The notes: generated from the sequence alone by a model not told the origin. Counted from the stretch's first letter, positions 15,870 through 23,022 are shown. The stretch is 49,294 nucleotides of DNA from JAGOUB01 sp964640945 (GCA_964640945.1 CAZXIV010000008.1:1-49294), one strand, 5' to 3'. Numbers and translations: made by a program.

Positions 15870-16115
15870 ATGGATAACCTCCTTTGGCTCATCCTCGTTG
15901 GTTTAGCTGCCGGTTGGATCACTGGCCAACTCGTTCGTGGCACCGGCTACGGAATGATCGGCGATATCATTCTCGGCATCATCGGCGCTGTCATCGGCGG
16001 CTGGATCTTCCAGCTCCTCGGCATCACGGTCTACGGCACACTCGGGACCATTGTCATGGCCGTCATCGGGGCGGTGCTCTTTGTAACGATTGTGCGTTTG
16101 GCGAAACGCGCCTAA
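15870..16115 (+). CDS. GlsB/YeaQ/YmgE-family small membrane protein
   Basis: An 81-residue membrane protein of the transglycosylase-associated (GlsB/YeaQ/YmgE) family, a name that reflects annotation history rather than proven activity; related proteins are often stress-induced. Three hydrophobic segments with the characteristic glycine pattern are visible: WLILVGLAAGWITGQLVRG, GDIILGIIGAVIGGWIFQLLG and LGTIVMAVIGAVLFVTIVRL. A TATCCT box (about 17 bases upstream of the ATG) may be its promoter. It is bounded on both sides by strong terminators and so forms a single-gene transcript. Confidence 0.88.
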   Translation: MDNLLWLILVGLAAGWITGQLVRGTGYGMIGDIILGIIGAVIGGWIFQLLGITVYGTLGTIVMAVIGAVLFVTIVRLAKRA

Positions 16116-16128
16116 ACACCGGCAGGCG

Positions 16129-16155
16129 GCACCTCGCTTCGGCGGGGTGCTTTTT
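16129..16155 (+). terminator. rho-independent terminator after the GlsB-like gene
   Basis: GCACCTCGC (16129-16137), a TTCG tetraloop, GCGGGGTGC (16142-16150; one G-T pair) and five T. The T-run ends 13 bases before the convergent tRNA gene. Confidence 0.9.
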
Positions 16156-16168
16156 GAAGAACGGGGAC

Positions 16169-16254
16169 TGGTGCCGGGGAGAGGACTTGAACCTCCATGG
16201 GATTGCTCCCACCAGCTCCTAAGGCTGGCGCGTCTGCCATTTCGCCACCCCGGC
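16169..16254 (-). tRNA. tRNA-Leu (anticodon TAG)
   Basis: On the minus strand the acceptor 5' strand GCCGGGG (16248-16254) pairs with CCCCGGC next to the discriminator A, and CCA is encoded (16169-16171). The anticodon stem CCAGC/GCTGG holds the loop CTTAGGA, giving anticodon TAG (reads CUN leucine codons). A long variable arm (TGGGAGCAATCCCATG) marks a class II tRNA, as expected for leucine, and the T loop reads TTCAAGT. Length is 86 bases. It lies six bases downstream of the stop codon of the coiled-coil gene and may be processed from that transcript. Confidence 0.95.
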
Positions 16255-16260
16255 GTACGC

Positions 16261-17244
16261 TCAGTATAGGGTGCGTGCCTGGCGGCGGGCCACCTTTGCG
16301 GCCTGCTCTTTTATAGCTTTCTCTTTTTGGGCGCTGGTTTCTTTTGGGCCAGCGGTGCTATTAGCCCGCACGGCGGCGCGTTCGATCGTGTCGGCGCGCT
16401 CACGTTCGGCCAGGTCTTCGCTCTGGTGGCGGGCCCGGGCGGTGCTACCAAGTTTGCCTTCATACAGGCGCTTGGCGGCCTCACGCTCGCGGGTGAGGGC
16501 TAGGTCGAGTGATTGCATCTGCTGGCGCTCCTCCAAGGTGATGGTTTCGAGATTGCGGGCGCGCTCCTGCTCTACCATCTGCACGCGGCGGCGTTGGTCG
16601 GGCGTGAGGCGGTCGCGGGTGGAGAGCGGCCCCACTATGCCGGTAATTTGCGTGCCCTGGCGCTGGGCCCATACGTCCAAGTCCTGGCGGCGTTTGTGAA
16701 ACTGGCGCTCCAGCTCCTTACGGCGGGCTTCACCCTTGTGCTCAATCTCCTGGATGACGATCTGGTGCTGGATCTCAGTCGTCACATTCGCGCTGTGTTC
16801 GCGGCGCTCGGCGTCGTCCTTGAGCTGCTCCTCCTCACGCTCAGCGGCGTGCTCAGTGGCCTTGAAGCGCTTTTGAGCGGCGATGCGGTGGACGTTGCTC
16901 ATGTAGGCCGCTTGCTTCTCGTGCTCGGCCTGGGCCTGGGCCTTCACCTGCAGCTCATGCTCCAAGAGCTTCTGCTGCTGCAGGCGCTCAAGGGCCAGGG
17001 CGCGCTTCTTCTCTTTTTGCTCCGCCCGCCAAATCTTGGCGGCCGCACGCTTCTCCTCAATAACCTTCAATTCACTCGTCAGTTCGACCTGCTGCAGCTT
17101 GGTGACGGCCTCCAGCCCGGCTTCACGTTTCTGCTGGCGCTCGCGCTCAACGTGTACCTGCTCCTGGCGGTTATCGATCAGCTGGGCCACATCAGCCTGG
17201 CGCTGGGCCTGATCTGCCTGAGGGTCGTCGGTTTGAGGTGTCAT
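16261..17244 (-). CDS. cysteine-free coiled-coil protein, function unknown
   Basis: A 327-residue protein made almost entirely of charged helical sequence rich in Glu, Arg, Lys, Gln and Ala, from about residue 15 to the end, broken once by a short Gly/Pro-containing stretch (TQITGIVGPLSTRDRLTPDQ). There is no Cys, no signal peptide and no membrane segment, so it is probably an elongated cytoplasmic coiled coil. The family is not recognised. A TG-TATAAT box (17256-17263, minus strand) lies 11 bases before the ATG. Its stop codon is six bases from the tRNA-Leu gene downstream, suggesting co-transcription. Structural or scaffolding roles are possible but unproven. Confidence 0.75.
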   Translation of the reverse strand: MTPQTDDPQADQAQRQADVAQLIDNRQEQVHVERERQQKREAGLEAVTKLQQVELTSELKVIEEKRAAAKIWRAEQKEKKRALALERLQQQKLLEHELQVKAQAQAEHEKQAAYMSNVHRIAAQKRFKATEHAAEREEEQLKDDAERREHSANVTTEIQHQIVIQEIEHKGEARRKELERQFHKRRQDLDVWAQRQGTQITGIVGPLSTRDRLTPDQRRRVQMVEQERARNLETITLEERQQMQSLDLALTREREAAKRLYEGKLGSTARARHQSEDLAERERADTIERAAVRANSTAGPKETSAQKEKAIKEQAAKVARRQARTLY

Positions 17245-17255
17245 GTGTTTATACT

Positions 17256-17263
17256 ATTATACA
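17256..17263 (-). promoter_or_regulatory. -10 promoter element of the coiled-coil gene
   Basis: On the minus strand TG directly precedes a perfect TATAAT (17256-17261), 11 bases from the ATG at 17244. The transcript would have a leader of only a few bases. Confidence 0.5.
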
Positions 17264-17319
17264 ACAAATAGTGTATATAAGCCATAGTGTACAGAAAAGC
17301 CAGAAAATAGCTATTCACG

Positions 17320-17353
17320 AAAAAATACCGTCTCCCCGGGGGTGGGGAGACGG
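17320..17353 (-). terminator. rho-independent terminator for the 17388 gene
   Basis: A perfect 10-bp stem, CCGTCTCCCC (17328-17337) and GGGGAGACGG (17344-17353) with a six-base loop. On the minus strand it is followed by a T-run (bases 17320-17327 in reverse). Confidence 0.9.
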
Positions 17354-17387
17354 CGAAAATTGTCGTTGTCGCCAGGATGGCGTGCTG

Positions 17388-18533
17388 CTATTTCAGGGTT
17401 GTGGATTGTTCGAGCGTATCGGCCATGGCATTCCAGTGAGCGTTTGGTTCCAGCTTAAAGCGCTTGCTCAGAGCGACCGCCACACTGAACTGCCCGTTGG
17501 TCACAGCATTGTGGATGGCCTGCTCCGCCAGTCGCTTCAAGAGTGCTGCCGCTTCGGCCGGCTCCTGACGCCAGATCACCGGGCCGTAATCCCGCACGAT
17601 CTGATCGGAGTTGGTCACTTCGCCGGCACCCAGGCATTCCAGGACTCGTTCCTCAAACCGTGGTTGGTCGTGGTGGTCGAAGAGTCCAAGTCTCGCCAGT
17701 TCCAACAGGAACGTCGTCTGCCGGCGGTCCTTAAGCCAAAATTCAAGAATCTTCGCGCAGTAGCGCCGCAGGGCTTGACGTCGCATGTCCGGAAAATTGG
17801 TGAAGAGTTCATGTTGGGCCACGGCCAGCATGCTTTCCGGCCAGGTTCCATCCTTAAGGTGCATCCACTCCGCCAGCTCCTTGCGGATCCGGCTTTCATC
17901 CCAGCCGAGCGATCGTAGTTCTGAAACGACCCAGCGTACCAAGACGTCGGGCTCTAGGTTGTCGGCACAATTGTGGCTCCTCGTGAGGTACATCGGCATC
18001 CTGCCAAAATCCGCCTCCCGCAGATGGAACACGATGTGCTGGGCTGAGAGGTCGCGAGCAAGAGCATCCTGCGTGGGGAGCAGTTGGCGCACTGCTTGAA
18101 TCGTCCCCTCCGCTTGCCGGAGAGTCCATTGGCTGAGGGGTCGAGCGAGCGCTTGGTTGCCGACGATTCGAATGAGGTCGAGGCGCATGTCCGGCGTCCA
18201 GTCGAGCGCCTCTTTCTCCCAACCCAACTCGAACGCGATCTGATCAAGGCCTTCATTTTTCGCGTGGTTTTGGAAGGTTTCGAATTTGCTGCCCTTATGG
18301 CAAACGAGGAAGACCCCGTCGCCTCGTTTGATGGTCCCTTTGCATCGTGGGAGCGGTGCACAAACCCTGTCTGGGTTGTGCCAGTCGAAGTAAAAGAAGG
18401 CCGTTCCGTTCTGCACAGAGCGATGGATGAGATTAGTCGCCCACTCCTTAAGGCCGTGCTTCGCGTAGAGAGCGAGGCGGTCTTGGGCGCTCGGCACCGC
18501 ATTGATGCTATTGAGCAATGTTGTCATGGTCAT
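17388..18533 (-). CDS. hypothetical protein with possible zinc-binding segment
   Basis: A 381-residue protein of unknown family. Near residues 58-80 there is a Cys/His cluster (VCAPLPRC...VFLVCHKG) that resembles a small zinc site. The rest is predicted helical, with several Trp residues and no export signal. The start ATG (18533) follows AGGAG by eight bases, a good Shine-Dalgarno site, and is preceded by a leader of about 120 bases and a consensus-like promoter containing an inverted repeat. A strong terminator follows, so this is a single-gene, separately controlled unit. This style matches the other orphan genes in the window rather than the housekeeping genes. Confidence 0.75.
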   Translation of the reverse strand: MTMTTLLNSINAVPSAQDRLALYAKHGLKEWATNLIHRSVQNGTAFFYFDWHNPDRVCAPLPRCKGTIKRGDGVFLVCHKGSKFETFQNHAKNEGLDQIAFELGWEKEALDWTPDMRLDLIRIVGNQALARPLSQWTLRQAEGTIQAVRQLLPTQDALARDLSAQHIVFHLREADFGRMPMYLTRSHNCADNLEPDVLVRWVVSELRSLGWDESRIRKELAEWMHLKDGTWPESMLAVAQHELFTNFPDMRRQALRRYCAKILEFWLKDRRQTTFLLELARLGLFDHHDQPRFEERVLECLGAGEVTNSDQIVRDYGPVIWRQEPAEAAALLKRLAEQAIHNAVTNGQFSVAVALSKRFKLEPNAHWNAMADTLEQSTTLK

Positions 18534-18659
18534 GGTCTGTACTCCTGGTGGAAGACCGGCGAGCTAAAGAGCTGCACCGGCACCATGGAAAAAACGCTGT
18601 CACGGCCACATTGGCCGCGATGTATCAGCACGCCGTTCCTGTGAACGAACGATGCGCGC

Positions 18660-18689
18660 ATGGTAAAGAATATTTGACATACCGTCAAA
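18660..18689 (-). promoter_or_regulatory. promoter with overlapping inverted repeat (possible operator)
   Basis: On the minus strand TTGACG, a 17-base spacer and TACCAT (18660-18665). The -35 region overlaps the inverted repeat TTTGAC-N5-GTCAAA (18673-18689), a plausible binding site for a dimeric regulator. Confidence 0.5.
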
Positions 18690-18720
18690 GTATTTCCTGG
18701 CTAGGAACAAGCGCAAAACC

Positions 18721-20490
18721 TTACTTCGGAGCCACTACCTTAATGTGCAGGTCATCGAGCTGCTTCTGCTGCACAAACGATGGCGCGTTCATCATCACGT
18801 CCTGGGCCTTGCCGTTCTTGGGGAAGGCGTAGATGTCGCGGATGCTTGGGCACTCCCAGAGCACCATCATCAGGCGGTCGATGCCGGGGGCGCAGCCGCC
18901 GTGGGGCGGGGCACCGAACTTGAAGGCACTGATCATGCCGCCGAACTTCTGGTCGACATCCTCTTTGGTGTAGCCCGCGATCTCAAAGGCCTTGTACATA
19001 ATCTCCGGCGAGTGGTTGCGGATGGCGCCCGAGGTGAGCTCAAAACCGTTGCAGACGATGTCGTACTGGTAGGCCAGGATCTCCGTCGGGTCCTTAGTCA
19101 TGAGCGCCTCCATGCCGCCTTGGGGCATCGAGAAGGGGTTGTGCGAGAAGTCGACCTTCTTCTCTTCTTCACTCCACTCGTACATCGGGAAGTCGGTGAT
19201 CCACACCCAGGCCGCCTTCTTCGGATCTTGCAGGCCTTGGATTTTGGCGCAGGCGATGCGCACGGCTCCCAGTGCCTTGCAAACTGCTTTCCAGCTGTCG
19301 GCGCCGAAGAACACGGCGTCGCCCTTTTTCGCGCCCACGTGCGAAACGAGCTTCTTGGCCAGGTCGTCGCCAAGAAACTTGATAATCGGCGACTGGAGTT
19401 CATCTTTTACGAGGATGTAGGCCAAGCCCTTGGCGCCCATCTCTTTGGCGGTGGCCGTCAGGTCGTCAATTTGGCTGCGGGTGAAGTCGGCCGCGCCGGG
19501 CACACACAGCGCGTGCACTACGCCTTTAGCCTCCACGGCCCCGGCGAATACCGAGAAGCCGCAACCGGCCACAAGGTCTGTCACCGGCTTAATCTCAAGG
19601 TCGTAGCGCAGGTCGGGCTTATCCACGCCGAAGCGGTTCATGGCCTCCTTCCAGGGGATGCGCGGAAAGGGCTTACCGGGGTTCAAAATCTTCTTATCCG
19701 AGAACTTCTCGGTGAGCTCCACAAAGAGCGGCTCGACGGTGTTCCACACATCCTCCTGCGTCACAAAGCTCATCTCCAAGTCGAGCTGGTAGAATTCGCC
19801 GGGGTGGCGGTCGGCGCGCGGGTCCTCGTCGCGGAAGCACGGGGCGATCTGGAAGTAGCGGTCGAGGCCGGCCACCATTAAAAGTTGCTTGAACTGCTGC
19901 GGGGCCTGGGGAAGGGCGTAGAACTGGCCCGGGTGCAGACGGCTCGGCACCAGGTAATCGCGGGCACCTTCAGGGCTGCTGTTGGCCAAAATCGGCGTGG
20001 TCACTTCGGTAAAGTTCAAACGGTGCATGTACTCGCGGATATGCGTGATCAACTTGTCGCGGTTGCCCATAATCTCCTGCATGCGCGGGCGGCGGAGATC
20101 GAGATAACGGTACTTTAGGCGCAGCTCCTCGTTCACTTCCTTCTCCTGATCAATTTCAAACGGAGGCGTCTGCGCCTCGCTCAAGACTTCGATGCTCACA
20201 GCCTTCACTTCGATGGCACCGGTCGGCTGCTCACTGCGGACCGCGGCCTCGCTGCGGGCCACCACCTGGCCGACGATCTTGAGCACCCACTCGCTGCGCA
20301 CCTTCTCGGCGGCAGTGAAGGTGGCTTGATCCTCGGGGTTGATTACGATCTGCGTGATTCCATAGTGATCGCGCACATCGAGGAAGATCAGCCCGCCGTG
20401 GTCGCGACGACGATTCACCCAGCCGCAGAGCGTGACCGAGGTGCCGACGTGACTGGGGCGGAGTTCTCCGCAGGTGTGGGTGCGCAACAT
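18721..20490 (-). CDS. aspS: aspartyl-tRNA synthetase
   Basis: AspRS charges tRNA-Asp. The 589-residue product is the bacterial type: an N-terminal OB fold (VTLCGWVNRRRDHGGLIFLDVRD), class II motif 2 (FRDEDPRADRHPGEFYQLDLEM), the bacterial GAD insertion, and motif 3 (GGCAPGIDRLMM). The start ATG at 20490 matches the family N-terminus (MLRTHTCGELR); a longer frame from 20673 crosses the promoter and lacks homology. TATACT lies six bases before the ATG, so the mRNA is probably leaderless. Whether it also charges tRNA-Asn cannot be decided here; no asparaginyl-tRNA synthetase or GatCAB gene is in the window. Confidence 0.95.
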   Translation of the reverse strand: MLRTHTCGELRPSHVGTSVTLCGWVNRRRDHGGLIFLDVRDHYGITQIVINPEDQATFTAAEKVRSEWVLKIVGQVVARSEAAVRSEQPTGAIEVKAVSIEVLSEAQTPPFEIDQEKEVNEELRLKYRYLDLRRPRMQEIMGNRDKLITHIREYMHRLNFTEVTTPILANSSPEGARDYLVPSRLHPGQFYALPQAPQQFKQLLMVAGLDRYFQIAPCFRDEDPRADRHPGEFYQLDLEMSFVTQEDVWNTVEPLFVELTEKFSDKKILNPGKPFPRIPWKEAMNRFGVDKPDLRYDLEIKPVTDLVAGCGFSVFAGAVEAKGVVHALCVPGAADFTRSQIDDLTATAKEMGAKGLAYILVKDELQSPIIKFLGDDLAKKLVSHVGAKKGDAVFFGADSWKAVCKALGAVRIACAKIQGLQDPKKAAWVWITDFPMYEWSEEEKKVDFSHNPFSMPQGGMEALMTKDPTEILAYQYDIVCNGFELTSGAIRNHSPEIMYKAFEIAGYTKEDVDQKFGGMISAFKFGAPPHGGCAPGIDRLMMVLWECPSIRDIYAFPKNGKAQDVMMNAPSFVQQKQLDDLHIKVVAPK

Positions 20491-20496
20491 GCGCGG

Positions 20497-20502
20497 AGTA
20501 TA
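20497..20502 (-). promoter_or_regulatory. -10 element of aspS (leaderless type)
   Basis: TATACT on the minus strand, then CCGCGC and the ATG. The same TAYACT-CCGCNC-ATG layout is seen at nrdR (23470) and at the 41477 gene. Confidence 0.5.
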
Positions 20503-20545
20503 GGGCTTCCCGGGCGCAGAGTCAGTCCCGTGAGTATGTGATAAT

Positions 20546-20573
20546 TTGACAATATATAAAATATACATATAAA
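20546..20573 (+). promoter_or_regulatory. consensus-like sigma-70 promoter of the 20624 orphan gene
   Basis: Perfect TTGACA (20546-20551), 16-base AT-rich spacer, TATAAA (20568-20573). The leader is about 45 bases and carries a Shine-Dalgarno site. Confidence 0.7.
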
Positions 20574-20623
20574 TAGCATTTAGGTCATTCCCATCACACT
20601 TCAACAAAGAGGTACAAGCAATT

Positions 20624-21166
20624 ATGGCGAAAAGTCGTAGATTGGTCCTACAGTCCCTATCCATCGAAACCACGGACGCTTATGAGGCGGTCCTCCGCGT
20701 CGTTGTGCATGCCTTCAGTCAGGACTGCAGCGTGGACCTGGCACCGTTTGTAGATCTGATCGGCGGAGTCATCCTGCGATCCAAACCGCTGTCGGAGCTT
20801 GATCAGCTCCAAGGGCTGGGCTTCACGATCGAGAAGAAGGCTGCTGACGGCGTCTGGTTGAAAATCCTGGGTGGGCGAGGAGCGGTCATCACCGGGCTGG
20901 CGATGAAGTTCGTTAAACGCAACCAGCACTGCATGCATCGTAAGCTTACCTGCAGGGCCCTGTACCGCCGGGGTGCAAATAGTGGCCAGCACCTGCGCCG
21001 CCTCATTGAGGTTTGGGGCGGGACGGATCCCGTAAACGAGGGAATCGGACACATGCACCAGCAGACGATCCATCCTCCAGAATCTGTCCTCTGGGTGGAA
21101 CGGGCGCTTGTCATCACGGCGACAGTGAATGATGTGGCGGACGCATATTATGAAGAGAAGAAGTGA
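20624..21166 (+). CDS. hypothetical orphan protein
   Basis: A 180-residue product of unknown family. It has mixed composition, no signal peptide and no membrane segment; a central basic stretch (KFVKRNQHCMHRKLTCRALYRR) could bind nucleic acid, but there is no recognised motif. The plus-strand frame is preferred over an overlapping minus-strand frame of similar length because it has a consensus promoter, an AAAGAGGT Shine-Dalgarno site at suitable distance from the ATG, and a strong terminator directly after the stop. It begins an island of short single-gene units between aspS and nrdR. Confidence 0.65.
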   Translation: MAKSRRLVLQSLSIETTDAYEAVLRVVVHAFSQDCSVDLAPFVDLIGGVILRSKPLSELDQLQGLGFTIEKKAADGVWLKILGGRGAVITGLAMKFVKRNQHCMHRKLTCRALYRRGANSGQHLRRLIEVWGGTDPVNEGIGHMHQQTIHPPESVLWVERALVITATVNDVADAYYEEKK

Positions 21167-21175
21167 GTACGATTT

Positions 21176-21205
21176 GCGGGAGGCTATGCGCCTCCTGCTT
21201 TTTTT
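21176..21205 (+). terminator. rho-independent terminator after the 20624 gene
   Basis: Nine-base-pair stem 21176-21184/21190-21198 (one G-T pair), five-base loop, seven T. Confidence 0.88.
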
Positions 21206-21212
21206 GATGTGC

Positions 21213-21247
21213 AAAAAGCCCCGCTCTTCGAATCTCGGAGGCGGGGC
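21213..21247 (-). terminator. long hairpin terminator reading on the minus strand
   Basis: GCCCCGC (21218-21224) pairs with GCGGGGC (21241-21247); the inner bases CTTCGA/TCGGAG extend the stem with one bulged base. On the minus strand a five-T run follows. It would end a short minus-strand transcript that starts near 21340. Confidence 0.75.
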
Positions 21248-21276
21248 GGGTGGTCGTAGTGGCTGCTAAGAGAGGG

Positions 21277-21339
21277 TCACTTCAGGAGGTCGAAGGCCCC
21301 ACCCTTGAACACGTAGGAAGGTGCGGATTTGAGGTACAT
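21277..21339 (-). CDS. possible 20-residue peptide gene or small RNA
   Basis: A minus-strand ATG (21339) opens a 20-codon frame ending TGA (21277-21279). The peptide is short, with aromatic and basic residues (starts MYLKSAPSY, ends AFDLLK). TATAAA on the minus strand (21346-21351) lies seven bases before the ATG, the same spacing as leaderless genes here, and a strong terminator lies 30 bases after the stop. The transcript would be about 125 bases. It may be a peptide gene, a small RNA, or both. The rest of the 307-base gap 21167-21473 holds the two terminators and the promoter region of the 21474 gene. Confidence 0.35.
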   Translation of the reverse strand: MYLKSAPSYVFKGGAFDLLK

Positions 21340-21420
21340 GGCATGTTTATACCGTATCGCAGGGTGTTGCGAAGGTATTGAACCATTACATATATTAGAC
21401 ATAATATACTTTTAGTGTAA

Positions 21421-21440
21421 AATACTACTAAATTAGTATT
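21421..21440. promoter_or_regulatory. inverted repeat in the promoter region of the 21474 gene (possible operator)
   Basis: AATACTA (21421-21427) and TAGTATT (21434-21440) form a perfect 7-base inverted repeat around CTAAAT. It overlaps a TAAAAT-like -10 region in an AT-rich tract. No T-run follows, so it is more likely a protein site than a terminator. Confidence 0.45.
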
Positions 21441-21473
21441 GTTCATTCAACGTTCTTTACAAAGGAATGGCAC

Positions 21474-21803
21474 ATGGCTATCACTCTCGCGACAGTCCGT
21501 CCGTCCGATATCGTGCTGAAAGATCAACTCACTTTTACCGGTAGCGGATTCCGAAAAACGGAACTAGAGATCGCTGCCTACTACATTGTCAGATACTGCC
21601 AAGATCATAGGGCGTGGGTGCCGTTCACCTACCCAGATCTCTTGGCGGCCATGGCGACCTGGCGGATGATCGACCCGGACTTTTGGGATATTTTCTTAAG
21701 GCAACTGGCAGAGCGAGGCTTCCTCATGAAAGAGGAAGAAACTTATAGCGTTCTGGATACGTTCCTCGGAGCGATTCAGCACTCGATCCGTCAGCAACCC
21801 TGA
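21474..21803 (+). CDS. hypothetical orphan protein
   Basis: A 109-residue protein of unknown family. It looks like a compact helical protein; the order ELEIAAYYIVRYCQ..., PFTYPDLLAAMA..., DPDFWDIFLRQLAERGFL... is compatible with a winged-helix-like fold, but this is only a pattern impression and no DNA-binding family is recognised. AAAGGA (21461-21466) is a good Shine-Dalgarno site seven bases before the ATG. The gene has its own AT-rich promoter region with an inverted repeat and ends in a strong terminator. Confidence 0.7.
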   Translation: MAITLATVRPSDIVLKDQLTFTGSGFRKTELEIAAYYIVRYCQDHRAWVPFTYPDLLAAMATWRMIDPDFWDIFLRQLAERGFLMKEEETYSVLDTFLGAIQHSIRQQP

Positions 21804-21807
21804 CATG

Positions 21808-21835
21808 CGCCCCTGGTCTCCAGGGGCGTTTTTTT
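21808..21835 (+). terminator. rho-independent terminator after the 21474 gene
   Basis: CGCCCCTGG (21808-21816), three-base loop, CCAGGGGCG (21820-21828), seven T. Confidence 0.92.
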
Positions 21836-21838
21836 GTA

Positions 21839-22009
21839 TCACTTTCTTCCGAAGACTGTACTCAATTCCTCTAAATCTTCCTCTTGGTCCTTGCCCTCGC
21901 GGTCGTCGGGGAAGGAATATCGCTTCTTAGAGGGAGGTTTGGATAAGCGGCGATGAGGCAGTAAGTAGTTCCGCCTCCAATTGCTTATTCTTCGCAAGAT
22001 CCTGCTCAT
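21839..22009 (-). CDS. possible 56-residue protein overlapping the 3' end of the 21927 gene
   Basis: A minus-strand ATG at 22009 opens a 56-codon frame, shifted relative to the 21927 gene, that continues 88 bases past that gene's stop and ends at TGA 21839-21841. The N-terminal half is strongly basic (MSRILRRISNWRRNY) and the C-terminal half acidic (KDQEEDLEEL). The non-overlapping part looks like ordinary coding sequence. No clear Shine-Dalgarno site; it could be translated by coupling to the upstream gene. It is too short for confident calling without comparison. Confidence 0.35.
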   Translation of the reverse strand: MSRILRRISNWRRNYLLPHRRLSKPPSKKRYSFPDDREGKDQEEDLEELSTVFGRK

Positions 22010-22253
22010 AGGCGGCAATGGCGGCCCCTGCCACCTCGGGACTGTAGTTGCTCTCGACCCACATCGCGTGGAGGCATTCGGTCGCGTCGGTCTGATCAGG
22101 GCTTAGGGCGCTGAGTAATAGGGCCATGCGGTTCATATAAGCGTTGCACCGGGCTTGGGTGGTAAGGCGGGGCGAAGGCGAGGCTGAGCCCTGCCAGAGG
22201 GCGTAGTCGGACATGAGGTAGTGGGCCTCCTGGGCAAGCGTTTTGGCGTTCAT
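21927..22253 (-). CDS. hypothetical small protein
   Basis: A 108-residue frame from ATG 22253, or 159 residues if the GTG at 22406 is used. The shorter form is preferred because the extra N-terminal residues run through the AT-rich divergent promoter region. The product is helical, with a repeated pattern of Leu/Ala (HYLMSDYALWQ, MALLLSALSPDQ, AAIAAYEQDLAKNKQLEAELL). No family, signal peptide or membrane segment is recognised. It is divergent from the 22447 gene and overlaps a second small frame at its 3' end. Evidence for expression is weaker than for its neighbours. Confidence 0.5.
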   Translation of the reverse strand: MNAKTLAQEAHYLMSDYALWQGSASPSPRLTTQARCNAYMNRMALLLSALSPDQTDATECLHAMWVESNYSPEVAGAAIAAYEQDLAKNKQLEAELLTASSPLIQTSL

Positions 22254-22363
22254 AAGAAGAGGAGAAAAGATGGTGCCGCACTCTAGACGCCCGGTTTGTC
22301 CTGTCAATCGCACTAGTGCTTGATCGCGCAGGCTTGAGCCTACATCGGCTTTCGCTGTTAATT

Positions 22364-22393
22364 TTGACAAGATAATAAAAACAATAACACTAT
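22364..22393 (+). promoter_or_regulatory. promoter of the 22447 gene
   Basis: Perfect TTGACA (22364-22369), 18-base AT-rich spacer, CACTAT (22388-22393; weak -10). The leader carries an AAGGAG Shine-Dalgarno site before the ATG. Confidence 0.4.
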
Positions 22394-22446
22394 CTAATGT
22401 CTTCACATCACCGGCGTTCCCCGGTCATCCCAACGAAGGAGTTCTC

Positions 22447-22983
22447 ATGAAGAAAAAACCCGGCGCGGAAGCAGCGTCCCTCATGAACGGGTTTGTTGTC
22501 ACCAGTTTCCACGGCCACCTGTTTGCTGAATGGCTGTATCAAGTCGTCACACTTGAGCCTCGTTCTAAAACAGAGACATCGTTCGTCGTCGCTCGGATTC
22601 TTGTACTCGGCAGCCCTGTTCTGGATTGTCTGATACAGATGGAGAAGGTGTTTTCGATGCCAATTCGAGAGATGCTCGAAAAGGCATTTGAAAACGGACT
22701 GAGAGTCTCTGATGGCGTGAAAGTCGGCGCGCAGGATCCGACCATCCCTGAACATACCTGGGGCATACGACACCTGTATCCCGAGTCGTTGGATAGTCTT
22801 TATCAGGAATACCGGTGTGCAGAAAAAGAAGACGTCGAATTTATCCCCTTCAGCAATGACACTTTGCAAGATCTATCGAGAGATTCATTTAATGGAAAGA
22901 TTGAAGCCTTGATTCTGGAAATGATTGTTTTAGGACGAAAAACCCAAAAATCCATCAGATATGATACACATCCCGCCCCCTAA
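22447..22983 (+). CDS. hypothetical orphan protein
   Basis: A 178-residue protein of unknown family with no signal peptide or membrane segment. It is mixed alpha/beta with several Cys, and its C-terminal third is charged (YQEYRCAEKEDVEFIPFSND). AAGGAG lies at good distance before the ATG, there is a TTGACA-type promoter upstream and a terminator just after the stop. Like its neighbours in the 20.5-23.0 kb island it is a single-gene unit. No similarity to the other orphans is visible by eye. Confidence 0.68.
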   Translation: MKKKPGAEAASLMNGFVVTSFHGHLFAEWLYQVVTLEPRSKTETSFVVARILVLGSPVLDCLIQMEKVFSMPIREMLEKAFENGLRVSDGVKVGAQDPTIPEHTWGIRHLYPESLDSLYQEYRCAEKEDVEFIPFSNDTLQDLSRDSFNGKIEALILEMIVLGRKTQKSIRYDTHPAP

Positions 22984-22999
22984 TAGTAATGAAAGCCCC

Positions 23000-23022
23000 C
23001 CCAGCCACGCGCTGGGTTTTTT
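23000..23022 (+). terminator. rho-independent terminator after the 22447 gene
   Basis: CCCAGC (23000-23005), five-base loop, GCTGGG (23011-23016), six T. Its T-run touches the stop codon of the convergent nrdR gene. Confidence 0.82.

Noticed and set aside
20657..21214. Minus-strand frame opposite the 20624 gene
   Set aside because: The plus-strand frame has a consensus promoter, Shine-Dalgarno site and terminator in the right order; the minus frame has none of these.
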